Positions 35,771 to 47,545 of a stretch of 64,000 bases of DNA are shown piece by piece. Source of the stretch: Pipra filicauda (lineage: Eukaryota > Chordata > Aves > Passeriformes > Pipridae); NCBI RefSeq assembly GCF_003945595.2, contig NW_024104413.1, forward strand, positions 274,001 through 338,000. Reading direction: 5' to 3'. The notes beneath the pieces are model-generated. The model did not search any database. It saw nothing but the letters and a program-made list of their open reading frames with translations, and had not been told where the DNA came from. The position numbers were made by a program, and so were the translations under genes. Position 1 is the stretch's first letter, and every line of letters begins with the position of its first letter.

Positions 35771-38700
35771 ATCACAACAAACACTTCCATTTATTCAAAC
35801 AAGTTTTGCAAGCAGCGTGCACGTGCATGCACGTAGAACACTCAGATTTATCACGAAACCTGGGGTGACAGCTACAAACCGGCACAGCTACAAACTTTTC
35901 CTATAAACACTGTGGTTTTAAACTCTTCATGTCACAAAAACTTGCTGAAATAGGGAGCTCTCACCATAGCTTAACTTTTATTTGACCATGGGTTTTCAAA
36001 CCATCCCAGGAATGAAACTGCAGCACTAGAATCCCATTAGTAACTTCAATAACCATAATACCTCCATGCTGCTTTAAAGCAGGACATACATTACGTCTTT
36101 ATTAAATAGGTTAAAAAAATCCTTCTAGAAATTAGAAGAATTGCTTCAGGTGATGTATCTCAGTGTTGACTTTGAGAAACTACCAATAAGATCAAGAACT
36201 GAAATACTGATATTTGGGCTGAGGAAACCTAAGGGTTGTTTGTTTGTGGGTTTTTTAATTTAAACAACTTTAAACACATCTGCATAGCACATCAGGAGAG
36301 CAGGAGGGAGTCTTGAGATGTTCATCTTTAAAAAGCACACTACCATCCACAGGAAGCTCATGCAGAAATGTCAACTGCTTGTGTTATTACCCCACTACCT
36401 ATTGCTGAGCAGCTCTGCTCATGTCTGCTCAGAGATCAGAAGCAAAATCACAGCAGCATTACTGGGAACTGTAAACACAGGGGGTCATATACAGCTCTTC
36501 ATTTCTGGAAGATAAAGTCCACCTCTGGAAGTACTCCAAAGAGCATCTCTAAACACACCAGGCAACACTGCAGGGGCAGTTTCATTTATTCAGAGAGCTA
36601 ACCCAGCCCCCTCTGATTATACAGGAGAAGGAGAGGATTTCCCATATTTCCTGGACAGGAACATGGAACGTCACTCAAATCTGCTCCCAAGATAGGAGTG
36701 TTGACGTTCAAAATAAAATTCCTGCATATTAAAAGCTGTTACAAAACCATCAACATCCAAGTAACCCCAAAGGGCTGGCGTCACTCCGTACAACCAAGAG
36801 GACCCAGAAGCAATGTGGAAATTCCATCCTTAAGTCATCAACTGCGACATCCTCTGGCAGTTTTCATCATTGGTACCTCATGTCAAAAAAGAAAAAAAAA
36901 AAAAAATCTTTCATCTCACAGTGTGGCCTCTTTTATAGCTTGTTACTTGAACTGTTATGTGTACAGGTTTTTTCTGGTTCAGCATGCAGCCAGAGGGCCA
37001 GGAGGGTTTTTTTCTTCACTTTTAAGCAGATTTTTAAATTCTTCTGGGTTTTCCCCCCAGTCTCCCCATAAGCGACTGAACTATGTACCTGCGGTCAGAG
37101 CTGCCATGTTCCAGACACTGTCTTGCAGTCATGTGGCCAGTGTGTCCCATCACACGGCCACGTGAGTTGTGTCACCTCTACTGAACAGGTTCCTGGTGCT
37201 GCCTGCTCTGTGACCAGGGACTGCTTGCTGAAAAATGCAGGACCACATACAGAAGATGTATGAACCATGAACAGGATCCAGATCATCTGAGATCATGTTC
37301 AGACCATCCTTCTGAGCCCCAGAGACAGAGGTGTGAAGGCTTTAGAGATGCAGGACAGCGTTGAGGCACTGCATGAAGAAAAGACAGACCACAGCTGCTA
37401 CATTCACTACACCAAATCCCCCTCCTCACACACAAATCTCTTCTTTCTCCTACCTCAGGATGCTTCTCTTAGTTTCAAACTGTTTCCTTTTTTGCTCTGG
37501 CATGAGCCACCAGTACAGACAAGTGTACACAGTAACAATCATCAATTCAGCAAAAACCCAAGAGGAAGGATGAGAGAAAGAAAAATAGGAAAGAACATGT
37601 TCTCTCTCTTTACATGTATCACTGCACTTAGGCTTCTTTGCTCCACGAGTGTTAAATCCAGTTGTTTCGGTCCTTTTCCTTACAAGCAGAAGAGAGAATA
37701 AGACTGGAGCTTGTAGAAGACAGTGACTGATAACTGTGGTGGTGACCAGAGAGCAGATATGAGATAAAGGTGAGCTCCCACCTGCTCCCACCACCTGCCT
37801 GTTGAAGTCACTGCGTAGAGAACATCCGTCTCCAAATGTGCTCCAAGCCCTCACAGAGTGAGCCTGGAAAGCATCCTCCAGGTCAGCAAGGTCTGTCCAT
37901 GGATTCATGGCTTACTACTGCTCATCACTGCCCTTGGAAGGCAAACTAAGCCACTGCCCCACTCAAAATTCCACCTGTGACAAGCACCAGCAGAGCATCT
38001 GTAGGAAAGGCCATGCAACACCCACACAGCTTCTTTCCCATCTCCTGGAATGAGAGGAAAGAAGTTGTGCTTCAAGGAGGCTATGGAGAAACAAAAGAAC
38101 AGACAATGAAGGAGGGGAAACAAACCCCTCCATGGAAATGTAATTTATTAAGCATGCTAGAAAAAATGCAGTATAGTGACCAGACCTAAAGAGATTATAG
38201 GAAAGGTATTATTTATTATAGGAAATAAATACTAATTTAAAAAGGGTAGAAAAAGTAATTTCTTATGTGGTTAACACAATAAGCAGAATTTGGCATTCCA
38301 CTGACTTGTTACAGGTTTTGAGAATAAAGGAGAGGGTATCATTACTTCAGAAAATGAACTGTGAAAGACGGATAAATCAGAGGAAAGCTGGAAAATTCAG
38401 ATAAAGTTGAGAATTCTGAGAAGACCAAATGAATCAAAAGTGGCAGCACGGGAAGAAAGCCTTCCAATGGACGAGCTGGAGTGTCACACAAACCCAGTTT
38501 CTGAAAATCTCATTATCAGAAAAAGTTGTGTTACTGTTCCATGAGGATGTTGTAATTTCTGTGCAAATATACCTGAATGTGAGAGAGAAAAAAAGGAACA
38601 GCTTCAGATGCTTGTTAACTTCTGGAGAAGTCAGGGTTGAGCTTTTCAACACAAATTCCAAGTTTCAGTTCTGACTTGGTGCTAACTTACTACGGTACCT

Positions 38701-41700
38701 CTTTGGGGTTTTGTTCAAATGAGTCCTTGTAGCACGAAAGGGAGCTAGTGAGTGACTGTCATCCTTTAACAGCCTGAAAAGTGAATACAACACAACTTGT
38801 GTTTGCTAAGGGACAGGGAAAAGATAGAATTTTGTTCCTCCTGGTCCCATGGAGAGTTACCACTTAACAGCAGTGCCAAATGCCTTTTTGTTAAAAAGTA
38901 GTATTTAAAACGAAATAGTTCAATCAAATATGAAACCCACCGTTATTGAGAAGGATATTTTCAGTGATCTCTCGTTTGTGCTCAGTACATTACTAGCCAA
39001 TATAACAGCATTACCTAAAGTCAGAAGCACCATGTTAAAAGAATGCCCAACAGGCAGCATTGCCTTTCAGCAGAAAAAACCCCATCCAACCATAAAGGCT
39101 TGTGGAGGACAAAGATGAACAGAGAATATAACTATGGATACCAGGCACACTCTCAAACCAGTTTATCACTAGAGTAAGTGAAGGAATCCTTGATTCTGTA
39201 CTGATGTTAGGGGAGCTTACATCTTTAGCAAAAATAAAAAGCCATCAGGCATGGCGAAGAAAAGGATAACAGTAGCCAACAAACTGGCAACTCCAAAAAG
39301 TTACCAGCCGGTGTCTGGATTTTTGTCCGCTCGAGTCAAACCCTGGCATGGTCGACATGTGACCTCATCAGCACACACACACGCCCTGAAAAAGAACTCA
39401 GGCTCTTTTGAGGTTCACTGTGATGAAGGTAGAAGCAGTACCTCTTCTCACCCCAGAAAAAACACCCACCTCAAACCATAAGAGGAATTGATATGAGCCT
39501 AATGAGCATTTGCCTTTTGAGGGAGAGACAGTGGAACATCTTGGGATTTCCTACCTAGCTTGTGCATTCCCATTGCAGAGCACTGACATTCTTAGGGTTG
39601 TGAAACTGTGCCACCTATGTGATCTTTCAGATGGCTTTGGGGAGGGGGGTATGTGATAATTCTGTTGCTGTGGTTTGGTTAAGGATGGTTTCCTGTGAGG
39701 CCAAGCCTTCAGCATTTAAGTCTCAAAAGAGAGGAGGAGAAAAAAAAGAAAGCCAAAAAACTGACAAGCAAGTTAGACGCAAGCTTGGACTCTCCAGGAA
39801 ACCACATAACCCCTCTGAAGAGTGCATAAAGTGCTGTTCCTGTGCCTCAATCATCTTTTAAGGAGACAAGAATGGAGGAGGAAGGGCTATAGAAGAGAGC
39901 TGAGCATGAAACCAGAGCTGAACACATGCTGAATGAACATAGGCACAAAGGAAAGAACGACTGGGGAATGCCAAACCCTACTGAAGCCAACAGGAACTCC
40001 ACCAGCAGCTTCGTGGAGCTGGGGCCGTGCACAAGGATGAAAATCTTTCTAGACAGGAACAAAGACAGACACCAACTGTCAGCATGGGAGCCATGCACGG
40101 GAATGCCCCTGTTGAGATGAGCAAGCGACCCATGAATGGTGTGCTGGAATTACCAGGCTGGCTTGAGTGACTGCAGGATTAGGCCATCACAACCAGATTG
40201 TGGTTGAGGGATGCTGTTATTTTAAGCAGGTCTTCTGCATAGCAGGGAAGATAAATGAGATGTGGAAATTGCTAGTGGGTTACCAGTTTGTGCATCATTA
40301 GCTGTACTAGCCGTCACCACAAGGGTTTGGAATCCTCATGGTCAAGAGCAGAGGTTAGCCTCAACCCTGCCTGTAGCAGAGGTGCTCTGTATCTGCTCTG
40401 GCTCAAAAGCTGTCATTGAGAAACACATACCCTGAAGATGTATCTGCCTCATTTGGTTTCCACACTTAAAACTGGGCAACATTTCAAGAAAAGATCAGCT
40501 AGAAGAGGGAAAGCATTTATATCTGACTAATGGCTCTTAAATGACCATGAACTGACCTTCACTTCTGCCTGTGCCTCATGATTCAAATTCATTTTCTAGC
40601 AGTGAAAAAACACAGAATGCTGCATTCATTAGGCTGAACTCCAGTTTTACATTACAGTTCACTGCTGAAAACCACAGGCACCTAAACAAGCTTCAAATGA
40701 TGATTGTTCTGCTAACAATTAGAGCTGAATCCAACCCTAAAAACTGAGATATCATTTGGTTGAAAGACAAAATATTAAGTGAGAAAAGCTCACTTAAATG
40801 TTAAAATCAAAATATTAAGTGCAAAAGTCCTCTGTAGCAGGTGACAGATCTATGCTGTAAGAAATTAAGTAGAGAGCTCTCTTCAGCCTAATTAAAATAT
40901 TACCTAACATGTTTTGAACATTATACGCTTTCAGTCAAGTGACTGTAGTTTCAAATACATTCACATTTGGAATTGCATGAAGTTTTTTTAAAACTTGTAT
41001 TTGCAACCGTATTAATGGTATCAAAGCAAAGTTTGCCTTTCAAAAAAACTTTTGTTCCAAGTGAAACAATAAAGTTACGGGGAAAAGAAGGAAAAGTACC
41101 TTTTTTTTCCTCATAACAGGAAACCCCTTCTTAAGACTAATATTAGCCCATACTAACACAGACGCCACTAACTTGATGCATGAGAAACTTCTGTATTTCA
41201 CTACTGGTACAAAATTATTTAGTCTGTATTTAAACAGGTCTCTGGTTTGACACAAAGAGGAACCCATTGATAAGGGAGGGATGCTCCATGCTCTGACAGT
41301 GACTTTACTGTAATGCTTTCAGCAAGTCATTTAACTCCACAGTTTCCCCTCCTGCTGACCTTATGAATGTCATGCATGCCCTCAGCATCAATGTGTACAT
41401 GAAAAGTGCAATCTAAGGAAAAAATAATCTTATCCAGCCACTTCTTTTTTGGTACTTGTTTACTAGCATGAACTACACTGAAAGTAGTGTAGTTAGGGGT
41501 GCAAGTATAAGCACACTTCAACTTAAGAAATTACTCTCTCCAGCAAAGCATCAGTCCAGCTCTTTCACATCCATGCTATGGCTGCATATTTATAATTATA
41601 TCCTCACCAGGAGACTCCTGCTTCACTGGAGGTGTAAGTAGACCTAGCTGGGGTCAAGACTGCTGCAGTGAAGGAGACATTGGTATAGTAGGCATTCTTT

Positions 41701-43984
41701 ATATGAAGGCATGGTGCAAGAAATAAGAAATCCTAAGAAAAATCCTTCCTCCTTTACTGAGATTCCCTATCCTTTATCTCCTGAAATACAATCGCTCTGT
41801 ATACAAGAAATACAAGAGCACAGGTATATTGTGCCTGCAGCAAAGACGCCGTCTGGGTTTGCCTTTAGCCTCCCGTTGTGGCTCAGGTCTACTTTCCATG
41901 GCACAGATATGCTGTCTGGCAGCTGTGATCCCTTGGCCCCTGAAGGGGTGTCACAAGACAGGACAAAGCAGCAGCGCACCGAGAAGCAAAGCCCCTCCTC
42001 TGTGCTCCTCTGCAGAGCCCGATGTGCCAGGTGGGAGTGGAGGTACGAGCTACAGGATGTACAGACAATGCACTGGGGGCTCAGAGAGTGCAGGGTAGCT
42101 TGGGGGGTGAAGTTGGATTGGCAGTGGAGAGGGATAAAGCTTAACTTAGCAGTGGGTGTGGAAGGGTAAATGTTCTCCAAACTGAATGGAGCCAGAGAGC
42201 TTGCTTTGACAGACCTCAGTATTTAAAGTTACTTTGGACCACATACCCTGTTACTGCAATATAGTCCCCATGAATGTACACTATGACTTGTCAGATTACG
42301 TTTTAAGCAGTCTACAAGTGGGAAGAAGCCAGAAGTTTATTAAAATAGATGAAAAATCATTACTCAAAGAAGAGGAAAGGAAACAATGGTTTGCATGTAA
42401 ACTCTCAGTGCCCATACAGAACATGGGACAAACAGACAAGAACAGAACACTCCTTACACCACAGATCAGAAAATGAATTTACCCAAAGCACTACTCTGTT
42501 AATCTTTAACAACAGAAACAAGAAAAACGTAACTATGACTTTATCAAAACATCATACCTATCCACAGATAAATGGTATTCTGAGGAAGTTACAGTAACAT
42601 TCTTGTACTGTCAAAGCACGTGAAAAGTTTTACTCCTTCTTGAAAAGGATTCCACTAATAACAGGCTGTTTCCATCTTCACATCTGCCTAGTGACAGGCT
42701 ACATGCAATAAAATGACACAGCAAGGCACTCCATCCCAAGCTTTTACAGCTGCCCCCAGTCTCCGATCTGCTTTACTGCAACGTTTTCACCACAACCGAG
42801 TCTCACAAGACACGCTCTGCTGGCAGGTACAGTAAAGGAGAGAATAAAACTGAGCAATCTGTTCACAGCAGCTGTATAGCCCAGGAACACAGCACAGCTA
42901 CAAAAAAGAGTCTCTCAAACTACATAAACACCTCCTCAAAGAGAAGTAACCAAGATACCTCAGCCATTGAGCACATTGTAACTTCCACAGCTACGGAGAA
43001 GTGCTCAGGGGAAGTGTGCACTGAGCTCCTAGCAATTGTTCTAGGATAGTTCCTCTTCAGATAGTCAGTTTAGGAGCTATTACAGCCTGGGTGGAATTCA
43101 CCTGAAGAACCCTGGATATGACAAAAAAATTACTTCTAATCATCAATGGCCGCACACATCTGAGTAAGATGAGGATGTGGGAGAAGGGAACCACAATCTT
43201 CCAGCTTCTGAGAAGAGGAGGAGCAAGTTCAGGACCAATGCCAGCTAATTCTGCTCCCTTACACTGGATAGAGGAAGAAAATGTTTTTTCTTCATTGTTC
43301 CTCATTGGGGACTAAATCTCAAATCCACTGTGGGACAGTCAGAGTCCCCCCTATAGAAAAACACTGAAAAAAAGCAAAATGTGCTTGAAGAAGGCTGAAG
43401 AGAAGTTACCTCAAAGACAGAACAGATGTGTGTGTTTGTGCAAGTGCATTAAGTAGGTGAAAGAATGTATTAAAGTAAATCATCTGGAATTTAGCATGTT
43501 TGGAAACTGTCAAAGACTGACCAATCCCTAAGAGGTAGACCAGCATCATTCTATAGGTACACAAACTGCCCCATGTCATAGAAGTTGCCTATGAAAGAGG
43601 CAGATTAGAAATGCTTGTATCTCCTACTGTGTAATCACTCACTTGGTCCCCAAAGGGTTATGAAAGGCTTTTTCACTCGATTAACAGTACCCAGGAGTGA
43701 CATTTCTGACATTTCCTAGACAAGCGAAGCAGCTTCTTTGCTTCACAAAAAGATTAATGTTGTGACACCAGAACTCATTCCATGGAAAAGGAAAATTAGG
43801 GAACATCTTGAAGCCAGTGCCCCAAATCTCTTCCCAAGACTCTCCCCCTCCCCACCCTCAAGCTGTATCACACTGGGCATCTCTGAAGGACCTGTACACA
43901 AAAAAATGCTGCAAAGACGAAAAAAAGTCCATGTGCAGGCACAAAGCAGTGATATCTTTAGGAGTAGAGATTTGGTGGGATAAT
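35771..43984. other. Intergenic DNA, no gene recognised
   Basis: 8.2 kb of mostly AT-rich unique sequence. A short A-run lies at about 36889-36906. A slightly GC-richer stretch at 41,820-42,120 opens frames on both strands (41711-42169 +, 41767-42180 -), without a domain or splice context. No transposon could be named. Confidence 0.5.
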
Positions 43985-45385
43985 TTACATGACTGCAGTC
44001 CTGGGATGGATGGATGGATGATGAGTCTCCAGGAAGGAAAAGAGAGAAGGAAGGAGAGCTTAGGGCTGCGTTCTCTGCAAAGAAGTAACCTGAGCATGCA
44101 GAGCTCTGCAAAGCAATAGGTGACAGTCTGATCAAAAGCTTAAGGGTCAGGATGAGAGAGGAGACCAACGAGCGCTACAGTGTGACAGGAGCCTGCTACA
44201 GGCCACCAAAACCAAGAGAAAGTTGATGAAATCAGCCGTCACCAGCTGGGAGGAGCCTTTTGATTACAGGCCCTGTTTCTCTCAGTGACAGGACAAGTGG
44301 ACAGAACCTCACGCTGTGCCAGCGCAGGCTCAGGTTGGACATCAGGAAGAATTTCTTCACTGAAAGGGCGGTTACGCATTGAAATAGGTTGCCCAGGAAA
44401 GTGGCGGAGTCACCATCCCTGGAAGTGTTCAAGAAGCAGTTGGGTATGGTACTTAATGCTATGGTTTAGTTGACATGGTAGTGTTTGGTCAAAGGCTGGA
44501 CTCGATCTTGGAGGTCTTTATTCTAATCTTAATGATTCTATGATGCTCTCTGGCATTTTTCACCATGCCAATATCTGCCTGGGAGGGCAACAAGGAAGAG
44601 TGTAAGTAATCTAAAAGAGACAACTTTTTGATAAAAGTGATAGGTAAATCAATTAGGAAAGGCCCCCTGGCTCAATCTGCTGCTCATTAACAAAGATGAA
44701 CCAGTTACAGCTGTGAAGGTTGATCACAGTTTTGGCTGCAGCAATCACAAGAGGGTGATATAAAGATCCTGAAAGAGGTAAGGTAGGCAGGTAGTGGAAT
44801 AGAGATCTTGCACTTCAGAAGAGCAGTTCTACGCTTGGTCAGGGAACTGGCAGGCAGGATCCCATCGGAGGCCAGGGGACCTAGGAGGCTGGTTGATCTC
44901 CATCTCAACTCTCCAACCACCACTCAAAGCAGAACAGACTGCTCTGATGTGCAGGAAGTCAAACAAAAAAAAGCAGGGGGCCAGCTCTGCCCAAGGGGGA
45001 ATTCCTGACTGAGCTCAAACACTAAAAGGAAGTGGGGACAGGCTAGTTAGGAGGAATACGGAGACAATGCCTGAGCACAAATGAGGGCAGGAAAGTAAAA
45101 GTTTGGCAGGTGTTGAAACATGGAAGGGGTGCAGAAGACAACAAGAAGTATTTCAGCAGCAAGGACAATGGGAACAAAAAACCACCAAGGTCTTGGCTGG
45201 GAAACTCTGCCCACAGATGTCCCTGAAGGTATCAGCAGAGTCTGTGCAAGTGAAACATGACCCAGAGTACAGAAAAAGTGGATTAGGGGCCACTTAACAA
45301 ACTAGGCATCATGAAAGGCAGCAGGAGGCTGGACTAGATGACCTGCAAAGGTCCCTTCTAACCTGAATTAGTCTTGATTAAAATT
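43985..45385 (+). mobile_element. CR1 LINE with ORF2 endonuclease segment, interrupted by a second CR1
   Basis: Degenerate CR1 ORF2 blocks occur in order: 'gatggatggatggatgatgag', 'tctccaggaaggaaaagag', 'gcctgctacaggccaccaaaacc' (end of the endonuclease region), then after the inserted copy 'caatatctgcctgggagggcaac', 'gatcacagttttggctgcagc', 'gcaggatcccatcggagg', 'ctgagctcaaacactaaaagg' and 'aggaggaatacggagacaatg'. It closes with a CR1-type 3' end, 'ggctggactagatgacctgc' and 'aaggtcccttctaacc'. Most of the reverse-transcriptase region is missing, so there was an internal deletion before the 3' end. All frames are broken and no active protein is possible. Confidence 0.88.
44284..44546 (+). mobile_element. 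Younger CR1 3' fragment nested in the older CR1
   Basis: This segment is a self-contained CR1 3' end: 'gtgacaggacaagtgg', 'caggctcaggttggac', 'atcaggaagaatttcttcac', 'gagtcaccatccctgg', ending 'cttaatgattctatgatgc'. The host CR1 text breaks off just before it ('acaggccctgtttctc') and resumes just after ('tttttcaccatgccaatatctgc'). It is 5'-truncated, in the same orientation as the host. Confidence 0.88.
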
Positions 45386-45806
45386 CCCAGAGATCACCAT
45401 CAACTCTTTTGCTGTCTAAAGAAAAAATAAGGTTGAAGTGTCATCTCAGTCTATCATTTTAACCACAGCTGTGCCAAAGCTAAAAAAAGCTGCTGTATTT
45501 GAAGACAGAAGACATAACAATGCATACCTGAAATGGTGATTTTAATTTCAGTAACGGTTCTTATCCATATACACTGTCAGATGCTGACATCTCTAGTTAT
45601 GTTTTCATACACCAATATCTCAGGTGAGAACATGATGGGGCCAAACACAGTGCTGCCCTCTGAACCATATCAGACAAGCTGTTAACATCATTGCTTCCCC
45701 CTATTACCGCTGACATCAGAGATTTGGTAGCTGAGGTTTAATTCTATATTACTCTAATAAAAAGTCCCCAAGCCCTTACACCATGTCCATTGCTACAGCT
45801 GTAAAT
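45386..45806. other. Spacer between the CR1 and the 46-kb ORF
   Basis: No gene or repeat seen apart from a minus-strand ATTAAA at 45737-45742 (annotated separately). Confidence 0.5.
45737..45742 (-). terminator. Possible polyadenylation signal for the 46-kb ORF
   Basis: ATTAAA on the - strand about 65 bases after the stop codon of the candidate ORF. A single hexamer in AT-rich DNA is weak evidence. Confidence 0.3.
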
Positions 45807-46241
45807 TCATTTAAAATGGAAAAGGCAATACCAACTTCTATGTGGAAGCCACATTATCTTGCTGTTTGTATTTGCTAACTTCTCCAGGAGTATCTGAGCT
45901 TCCTTTAAGTCTGGTCTGTAGGATGCAATTGCCAACAAATTACAAAATATTTCCCAGAGGTCATCAGTATGCTGCTGCATTGTCAAGTGGTGGTATTTTG
46001 ATGTAATGTCAAAGCAAGCATTAGAGCAAAATAGGGTGGAAAAAAACCCTTCAGGGCCACCTTCCAGTGGAGCACAGTAATAACCAATTTGAAGGAAAAA
46101 TACAGACAGGTATACTAGCTCTGCAAAGAGAACAAACCAGACAAATATTAGGAAAATAAGTAAAACATGAGTATCATCAGTTCTCTCTAAAAGTCTCTTC
46201 AGTGAACCAATAGCCAGGTGACTTACATGTTCCAAATTCAT
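45807..46241 (-). CDS. Candidate small membrane protein, unrecognised (144 aa)
   Basis: I do not recognise this protein. From the ATG at 46241 (A at -3) the frame runs 144 codons to TGA. It starts MNLEHVSHLAIGSLKRLL, followed by a hydrophobic segment at about residues 26-50 (HVLLIFLIFVWFVLFAEL) long enough to cross a membrane. It then has a Cys-containing middle (YYCAPLEGG, LFCSNACFD) and an apparently helical soluble tail (DDLWEIFCNLLAIASYRPDL, EAQILLEKLANTNSKIMW). Unlike the chance frames around it, it has balanced composition and amphipathic segments. The ATG sits seven bases after a plausible acceptor (CTTTCTGTGTTTGCAAG, exon from 46247), suggesting non-coding 5' exons farther right. The frame itself stays open up to 46334. 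A GTAAGT lies just inside the ORF (about 46223-46228) and could be a donor. It may instead be a pseudogene or retrocopy. Confidence 0.4.
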   Translation of the reverse strand: MNLEHVSHLAIGSLKRLLERTDDTHVLLIFLIFVWFVLFAELVYLSVFFLQIGYYCAPLEGGPEGFFSTLFCSNACFDITSKYHHLTMQQHTDDLWEIFCNLLAIASYRPDLKEAQILLEKLANTNSKIMWLPHRSWYCLFHFK

Positions 46242-46334
46242 TGTTATCTTGCAAACACAGAAAGCCAGAGTTTTAATTATTATTTTTAAATAAAGCAAAG
46301 TCAAGCATGAAGGTAAGGATGCTGCAACAATCAA

Positions 46335-47384
46335 ACAGCAACTACACTCTTAGTTCCTGTGCTACAGCAGGAGGGAGCTGAGCTGTAACAGCCTGTGCCT
46401 TCAGACAACCGAAGCTTCTGAAGTTCAAGCCTTTTCAGACCCTTCTTAGAAGCTGAAACATTCTCAGCTGAGTACATGCACTCATAGATGCTTTGCTTTA
46501 ATGAACTGAAAGTGTCAACTTCCCATTGGTGCGTCAGATGGACTTTTTCTCAAGCAGTGGAAACAATTGTCTAGGCAGCACTTGCGTGGGGCTGCAGACA
46601 CCACTGAGCTGCTAAAGTACCTTTTATAATAAATTTGAAACTATGAGGAGAGACCATTCATTCTTCACCTCTGAATCAGGAAGTCCACTCATTCAAGCAA
46701 TCATCAGCTCCTGCAGCAAAACACATAACATTCACACCACCGCCACCACTCCTCCTCCAAACATTAACTCACAAAAAGCCACTCAGAGGCTTCCGCGAGC
46801 CCACCAGGAAAAGCAGCGGGGGCTTTTTTAGATTTAGTTTATGGTAGTCTAAAGTCAATAGCTAATTTCAGATAGGGAAAGTCCACTGGCATTTGTTTAT
46901 TATTTCCTTAATGTAACTTACACAGACTGAGTAGGTTATAAAGGGAAAGGCCTGAGACAACCATGATGCAGCCAAAATGAAACAAGGCTCCTCATCAACA
47001 AAACCATCTTGAGACAACATTAACAAACATATCCCATTGCATGCCAGGTTTATACACTACTCCATCACAAACAAACACTACTGTTGCAATGCTGGCACCA
47101 TTATTGTCACGTAGTGGAAAAACCTGCCACAAGAACGTGATCTCTACCAGGCTGATGTAAACCAGGCACTTCACAATGGCAGTGCTGTTTCACTTTGAAA
47201 TTCTTGAAATGCATGGGTTTATACCCACTCCTTCCCCAGAACTTGCTTAGAAGCCATGAGCATAAGCTTTCTGGCCTACTGGTAAAAACGGAGACATGAA
47301 AGATGAGCCTAAATGCTAGAAAGTAAATGAACAATAATAACAAATAGAAGGCTAATTTATTACAACCAATAAATCAATGAACAG
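46335..47384. other. Intergenic DNA, no gene recognised
   Basis: AT-rich sequence that would hold upstream exons if the 46-kb ORF is genuine; none could be identified by eye. Confidence 0.5.
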
Positions 47385-47545
47385 ATTGCCCAGAGATGTT
47401 TCACTCTCTGTCCTAGAAGATTTTCAGGGCCAAACCAAATAAAGACTGGAGTAACCTGACCTCATCTCAAAGCTGACCATGCTTAGAGCAGGAGGTTGAA
47501 CTGGAGAATTTCCTAAGTCCCTTCTGACCTGAATTATTCTGTTTT
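47385..47545 (+). mobile_element. CR1 LINE 3' end, old
   Basis: Reads 'gattgcccagagatgtttcac', then 'aggaggttgaactggagaat' and 'aagtcccttctgacctgaat' before 'tattctgtttta', the ordered elements of a CR1 3' end in + orientation, diverged and 5'-truncated. Confidence 0.8.

Noticed and set aside
35422..35868. A 148-codon frame within the CpG-dense patch
   Set aside because: The opposite strand is open too, no family resemblance is seen, and stop scarcity follows from base composition. The patch is kept as a possible regulatory element only.
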